From: Posidonia oceanica
Lineage: Eukaryota; Streptophyta; Magnoliopsida; Alismatales; Posidoniaceae
DNA length: 64,000 bases
Reading direction: 5' to 3'
Assembly (NCBI GenBank): GCA_037176725.1
Contig: JAZBRS010000020.1
Span: 99,838,501-99,902,500 of the forward strand
Positions 58,898 through 64,000 of this stretch are shown in pieces. Each line of letters begins with the position of its first letter. Position 1 is the first letter of the stretch. Both the position numbers and the translations under genes were made by a program. The notes under the pieces were generated by a model. That model searched no databases. It saw only the letters and a list, made by a program, of their open reading frames with translations, and was not told the origin of the DNA.

Positions 58898-60414
58898 CTA
58901 TGCCGTGCTGATGTTGATAACCTCCGTCTCTTCTTCGACGTGGAGGTTAGGGCCCTTTGGGTCATCATCGTTGGGCTGAAACTCAGGCGAAGGTTCATCA
59001 TTCTCATCTACGCTTGTATCGTCCTCCTCTCCATATGCAATGAGTTCTGAGAGGATCTCTTTCTCGAAGGATGGGTCTGTGATGTCGAAGGAGTGGTTGT
59101 GTTCTGCTTCCTGGCCCTGATAATGCCTCAAAATGGTCACACTCACCCGAGTGTTTTTGTTTGCTTGGTGTACGACCTCTGCTCTGGCGGCCTCTGGACT
59201 CGCTGATTGATCCAGCTCCTTTACCTATTCTGTTGCTGCTGCTGTCTCCTCCTCCGCATCTCATGATGTACTTGCGGGGAGTGTATCGGATTGGCGGCTG
59301 TCCTCCAGATGGCTGATTTGCATCCTTTGCCTGCTGCACTGCCTGAGTGGGGCATGTGCTGTACAAACCATCTAGACCCGCCTCCCGGCTGTAGAGTGAT
59401 TAACTCAACTGGTCTAGTGGGTGTTGTCGCTGATTCTTCTTCTAAGACCATGATATATGGATGGTCTTCCTGTTGGGAGGGATCCGTGACCACAACTTTC
59501 CCTTTCTTTACCGCCTGTTGTTCTGTGGCGTCTTTCACCAGTGCTGCAAGCTGCTCAGGGAAAAGTAGTTTGAAGTCTCCGAGCAGGATGTCTACCTGAG
59601 CCTCTGCAGTCGCTCCTTCCTCCTTATCTGAGAGCAAGTCGACATAGTAGGCGTTGATGGCCTCTTGAGACTCTTGCTCGGCTATTCCCTCGCCTGTGTG
59701 GGTGCTTCAGGTTGTCAACTGTACTGCTGACTGGGGTGTCTGTTCTGCTGCCGACTGTGCTGACTGACTGACTGACTGATCTTCCAGCGTGACTACTGCA
59801 GAGCTGGGCGATTAGGGATGCAAACAGGCTGGCCAGTGGTGCAACTAGCGGGTGTACAGACAAGGTTACTACTGTGGCTGGAGGGGACATAGATGTGCTC
59901 CTTTGGAGGGCTGATAGCTGGACGGTTGTGCTAGGTGACGAAACGCCTATGTCCGCTGGTGATGCTGGTTGCATGGCTGAAGACGTCTTGGGGGCCCACC
60001 ACAAGACTAGTTTTATTCAGGCAGATAGCTGTATGGCTGATGGAGCCACCTACGTTAATGGTGGTGCTGCTGATGAAGCAGGCTGAATCGTGAAGCTGGC
60101 TGAACCGACTAACTGAGCTGCCTGAGAGGGTGACTGCTGTGCTGATGTGACTGCGACTGTGAGCAGACTGGTGAACGGTGCTTGAGGGTGTGCTCTTAAC
60201 CCTGGAGCTGCTGCCGTGGCTGTCGAAGGTGCTGGTAAAACTGCAGAAGTGGGAGAGACAGTCAACTCTGACACAGAATTCAATGATTCTGCTTCTGTAT
60301 TAGTAGAAGGGAGGGCCAGGCAAACTGATCGAGATATTGCTAGGCTGAATTGGACCTCTCTGTTGGTCCAAACTGCTTCCACTATGCCAAACTGCTCCTC
60401 ATCCGAGTAGTAGT
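58898..60414 (-). pseudogene. Tat-like complex: Ser/Pro/Ala-rich linker upstream of RT
   Basis: Minus-strand reading gives low-complexity Ser/Thr/Ala/Pro-rich polypeptide in pieces (60410-60050, 60004-59624, 59637-59221) and an acidic segment (59146-58898, YGEEDDTSVDENDEPSP). No protease DTG motif or gag core is seen. It is probably the region between protease and RT. It ends where element D is inserted; the first residues of an apparent MGSAKTGIY start are the D LTR read backwards. Confidence 0.55.
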
Positions 60415-61632
60415 TGTAGATACCCGTTTTGGCACTCCCCATGCATTTTTAGGTACCACTGCACTAAATCATGCACCACTCATCATTAGAAGCAATTTGC
60501 TCAGCTTAAGTACTCTCCAAAAGCTCAATTACCAGTCTAGGTCGTTATCCGTTGGATTCCCAGCGTAAAATGTTGGCCGTTGGTTTTCCAGCGTTTAACG
60601 TTGGCCGTTGGTTTTCCAACGTCTAACCTGGAAGCCCAGTGCCACCCACAAACTTCTTTATTTGGCCAAATACGTTTTCTATGTTTTTGCCTTCTTTAGA
60701 CTCTGTTGACCGGTCAAGGCAATCAACTTTGAGTTAAACACACTTAATGACATTTTAATTGGGGAATATTCCTTTATCCTGACATCTAAGCCTCGGAGGT
60801 CGTTATACGCTGGGATTCCAGCTTATAACGTTATCTGCTGGATTTTCAGTGTATAACACCTCTGAAACAGGAAATTTTGTTGACTTGGCCATTGTGTCCT
60901 TATTTGTTCCTCCCCTGCTTCTATAAAAGCAGGGGTACCCCCACAAGGTCAAGGGACGGGTTTTTTGAGAGGGGAACACAATTTTAGAGGGAAATTAGAG
61001 AGAGGTCACAAATTTGGGCCAGTTTTTGAGTGTCACAATTTAGAGAGAAAAATTAGAGAAAGGAATTTTAGAGGAATTTGTGAGAGAAAATTGATAGAGT
61101 TTTGAGAGAGCTTGAGTCTTCTTCCATCTCCAATCACGCCAATGGTGTCTTGCATTCTACGCATACCATCCATATCAAAAGGGGATTTTCTTTTAAATAG
61201 TTTGCATATCACATTTCATTTCATATATTGTTGTAGCTAGGCATTCATTCATAGTTGCAACCGAGGGGATAAAACCCCTCGGGTAAGTGTTTCTCGTTGT
61301 TTATCTTATGTCATTTTTATTTACCTTGGATCACTTACTACACAATATCTAATCCGCCTCTTTAAATTTGTTTTACATGGAAGAAGAAGAAGAAGAAACT
61401 CACCAAGCACTGGCACCCTTGGGCAATGCAGGCGTTGTCCCAAGGTAGTTGAACTCGCAGTCATATCACATCTCCCAAGGCGTCTCGAGGGCCAGCGAAA
61501 GCGAACCGAGAGTGGCGATCACACCAATTCCATCACCTGTGGAGTGACGGAGTTGGATACAAAAAGGGGGCCCCGAGAAAGAGCGAATAGACACCTAACG
61601 AGCCTCTTCTCCTCCAAAACCCCATATCCACA
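60415..61632 (+). repeat. 5' LTR of element D
   Basis: 1218 bp, TGTAGATACCC start and CCATATCCACA end. Three 30 bp palindromic units at 60541-60628, two at 60799-60859. TATA box at 60922-60928. Confidence 0.85.
60912..60935 (+). promoter_or_regulatory. TATA box of LTR D set in a perfect hairpin
   Basis: CCCCTGCTT (60912-60920) pairs exactly with AAGCAGGGG (60927-60935). The loop is CTATAA, so TATAAAA straddles loop and right arm. Confidence 0.6.
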
Positions 61633-61635
61633 GAT

Positions 61636-61653
61636 TGGCGATCACGGTGAGAC
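61636..61653 (+). other. Primer binding site of element D
   Basis: TGGCGATCACGGTGAGAC, three bases inside the LTR end. Differs from element A at one position. Confidence 0.7.
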
Positions 61654-63261
61654 GGCTAGAAGTGCCCCCGTGCAAGGTGAGTAATTTCTTTCTTCTTCTT
61701 CTTCCTTGTTATCTTCATTTCTAGTTTTTAGTTTTTTTTTAAGTTTCAAGGTAGTGGTGAAATTCCTCATAGTATTTTGAGGTGCCGTGACCCTTTTCGT
61801 TTTTCTTCTACATCCAAATAAATGAAATCACATCCCCTTTTCTCGGGGATTCTTGGGAGTGGAGGTGGTTTGTAAAAACCACTGATTTTCTGTAAAAAAA
61901 AATCTATCAGTACGTTACACACGTGATATGGCGCGTCTAACATTGGATGCCCCAGTATCCACGTCTAACGACCACTGAACAAAAACCTTTCTGTTTCAAA
62001 CTTTTTCTTTTTTTTCTTTTCATAACTGGCCCAAAGACTAAGGTATGAGGTGATCGACTTTGCCGTAGGGACCGGAACCTCATTTTCTTTTGGGTACTTT
62101 ACAAAAAAAAACAAATAGAAATTGAATTTTTCTTTATGACTTGCATGGCCCTATTTAGGGAACTAATTTGATTGTGTCTTTTCTTGGATTACACAAAGTA
62201 ACCACTTAAATCCTGAGCACTTCTGTTGCAATGGACTTAAGAGAGGTGTTTGTGCTGTCACTTGCTTTCACAAGGGGCACTCTTTTTTCCCTTGCTCCGT
62301 GTGAAAGTAAGTTAGAACCCCAAGTTTTGATCTGTAATCCTCCCCCCTTTGGTGGTTTGTTTATTTTGTTATTGTTGATACGCGAGAGACCCGATTAATC
62401 CTAAGTACGCTGGGCTCTACCTCTACAGGATAGGGTTCTAAGTGTATTCGGTCTCCCCCTAACATCCTCAGGAGTTGAGGTAGGGGGTAGTACCAAAAAA
62501 TATATATTTACCCATTTTGTGATGAGCCATAGAAATCCCTGAAAAAAAAGGGCCATACCTAATCCTTAAGGTACCCTGAGAGCTACGCAGGTTTAAGACA
62601 CTAATCTCAAAGCGAAAACATAAATTAAAACTTTAATTGCTGTCTGAAAGTGTTTCTGTGCAGTTTTTTCTGGAAACAAGGTGTTAGACATCGGAATATC
62701 TACGTTTAACATTGTACGCAGCAGATCCCACGTCTAATGCATTCTCTGATTGACTGTTTATTTTCAGCTTTTATGTGTTGATTGATCTATAGTGTAAAAC
62801 ATTAAGAGGAAAACCATAAATAGGACAGTAGTAGTTTTATATTCAGTTTTTACTTTTTAGGAGCTTGTATTAATATGCAAAATTTTGTAATTTTCTTTTT
62901 TATTGTAAGCACTTGTAACCCTTCCTTTATATAGAAATAAAAAGAAAAGAAAAGGAGAAAGAAAAAGAAAATATATATAAAAAAAGGAAAAAAAAGAAGA
63001 AAAAGAAAAAAAAGAGAAAAAAATCAGAAAAGAAAAAAAGAGAGAAAGAAAAGAAAATGGGAAAAGAAAAGAACAAGGGCAGAACAGAGGAATACTACTG
63101 AGGGTGTTGTACGCTTGCATATCTGTGGCCAACGTTGTATGCATGAATACCTGCGTCCAACGTTGTACGCTGCATTGTGACGTGTATTACGCCCTGAATC
63201 AAATTTCATCCTGTCTTCAAAGTTGCTATGATGCTGAACCAAACCTTTTAAGCTGAACATT
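61654..63261 (+). other. Leader of element D
   Basis: Non-coding. Palindromic units at 61908-61968, 62680-62740 and 63108-63172. A purine-rich (A/G) tract occupies about 62936-63090, shortly upstream of gag. Confidence 0.6.
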
Positions 63262-64000
63262 CAAAAAGAGAGAGGTCAGACTGAAGTGCCTGAGAAGGAA
63301 CCTATCATGAAGATATTCCATCCAACCACTGGAGAAGAAATGGATCTTGACTCGATCCAATATCAAGCCGTGTGTCACTTCCTTTACAGCAACACCAACC
63401 AAACTGGCCCAAGGGGCATATCAAATCAACAAGATCTCCATCATGGTCAATACCTCCCTAGTGAAGGACTACGAAGGCCTGTCGCAAACCACATCCCTGA
63501 AGGTCTATACTAGGGACAGCTTGGAAATGCACCGCCGAACACCGAACACTAGGGGTAGAGAAACGACCCCAATGGAATATTCCGAACAAGGGGCCATCCT
63601 TTGTTCTTTGAGTAATCACAGCAGCAGCCACATGGCCAATATAAAGGACGAGTCAACCCACTATTCTCCAGTCAACCAGAACGGTTCCCTCAGGCTTCAA
63701 ATTCAAATGCTCAAGCAGCTCAGATAGGCAGCACCGACTTGGCAGAAATGAGGAAGATGCTCAGCACACTAGGAGTTCACACTCAAGCTCCACCTTCCTT
63801 CGATATAGGCAAGTTCCCTCCTTTTCGGCTACCTCCGGGCTTCAAGTATCTAAAGATGGCCAGATTTGATGGAACCACAAATCCACAGAGCCACATCATG
63901 AGATTCCAAATGGAGACCGTGCCTTACTGCCATGACTTTGGGCTCCTTATCCACCTGTTCTTCTATTTCCTTGAAGGAGAGCCCATGGAGTGGATCATGT
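63262..64000 (+). pseudogene. Element D gag (runs off window)
   Basis: Probable start near 63286-63307 (MPEKEP or MKIFHPTTGEEMDLD). Two frames are needed, so there is at least one frameshift before 63690. From there to the end the reading is QIGSTDLAEMRKMLSTLG, then FDIGKFPPFRLPPGFKYLKM, then FDGTTNPQSHIMRFQMETV and LEGEPMEWIM, a clear gag capsid core equivalent to KFPHF...PPRFKMPKM in element A. Its position after leader and primer site confirms the orientation. Whether the copy is intact further on cannot be seen. Confidence 0.8.

Larger units (their letters stand above)
44515..60414 (-). mobile_element. Tat/Ogre-like complex with pol, downstream DUF7745-like ORF and two tandem LTRs
   Basis: On the minus strand the order is linker, RT, two RNase H domains, integrase (to 55643), 3' region with hairpin repeats and a DUF7745-like ORF, LTR C, primer site, 0.85 kb of internal sequence, PPT, LTR B, primer site, truncated leader. 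This looks like two or more related elements joined through LTRs. Gag and protease are not visible before 60414, where element D interrupts it. No target duplication could be located. Confidence 0.65.
60415..64000 (+). mobile_element. Element D: Ty3/gypsy retrotransposon, 5' half
   Basis: LTR, primer site, long leader and gag on the plus strand; the rest lies beyond the window. It interrupts the minus-strand complex at 60414 and is therefore younger than it. The left flanking five bases are GTAGT; the matching duplication is outside the window. Its primer site is the same type as in element A. Confidence 0.85.

Noticed and set aside
1..64000. tRNA, rRNA or snRNA genes
   Set aside because: No cloverleaf box A/B pair or rRNA-like block was recognised by eye; tRNA-like pieces are only retrotransposon primer sites.

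Overview
This is a nuclear plant genome window made almost entirely of nested, decayed LTR retrotransposons. Plant origin is indicated by Tat/Ogre-type Ty3/gypsy polyproteins with two RNase H domains, a plant mobile domain (PMD) gene with GT-AG introns, a Copia element and hAT-type DNA transposons. I see no intact single-copy host gene, no tRNA or rRNA gene, and no bacterial-type operon. The species cannot be named from the sequence.

Layout. (1) 1-21026: a giant Tat/Ogre-like element (here 'A', minus strand). Its left (3') LTR is cut by the window edge. Order on the minus strand: 5' LTR (19590-21026), PBS, leader, gag, zinc-knuckle region, first protease, second protease, RT, RNase H, second RNase H, integrase (ending at 9915), an 8.5 kb 3' region, then the 3' LTR. 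The 3' region carries two genes in antisense (plus) orientation: a 2-exon PMD/DUF7745-like gene (2443-3809) and a 9-exon PMD plus coiled-coil gene (4413-8611). (2) 21163-26336: a Copia element (minus) with CAAGT target duplications, lacking gag and protease. (3) 26957-34031: element 'F', bounded by ATATT target duplications but with its LTRs in inverted orientation; a solo LTR ('G', 28925-31084, GTTTC duplications) is nested in its left LTR. (4) 34037-35731: remnant of a hAT-like element, a pyrimidine-rich low-complexity block and anonymous DNA. (5) 35737-42317: element 'E' (plus, GAAAC duplications), same family as A, keeping only gag between its LTRs. (6) 43206-43995: a 790 bp hAT-like element with near-identical 8 bp duplications. 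(7) About 44515-60414: a minus-strand Tat/Ogre-like complex. It holds a pol gene (about 58900-55643), a DUF7745-like ORF in sense orientation downstream of pol, hairpin-forming tandem repeats, and two diverged LTRs ('C' and 'B') in tandem. (8) 60415 to the end: the 5' half of a plus-strand Ty3/gypsy element ('D') inserted in that complex; its gag runs off the window.

The most striking shared feature is repeated palindromic DNA. LTRs and untranslated regions of the A/E, B, C and D families each carry clusters of roughly 28-30 bp imperfect palindromes, usually two or three in tandem, with the same architecture but family-specific stems. The 3' region of the 44-60 kb complex adds tandem arrays in which every monomer is a stem-loop, and neighbouring monomer types differ by compensatory changes that keep the stem paired.

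All coding regions are broken by stops (many readable as CAG to TAG or CGA to TGA) and frameshifts, so nothing here looks able to transpose now. All functions are inferred from residues and layout; no database comparison was possible.
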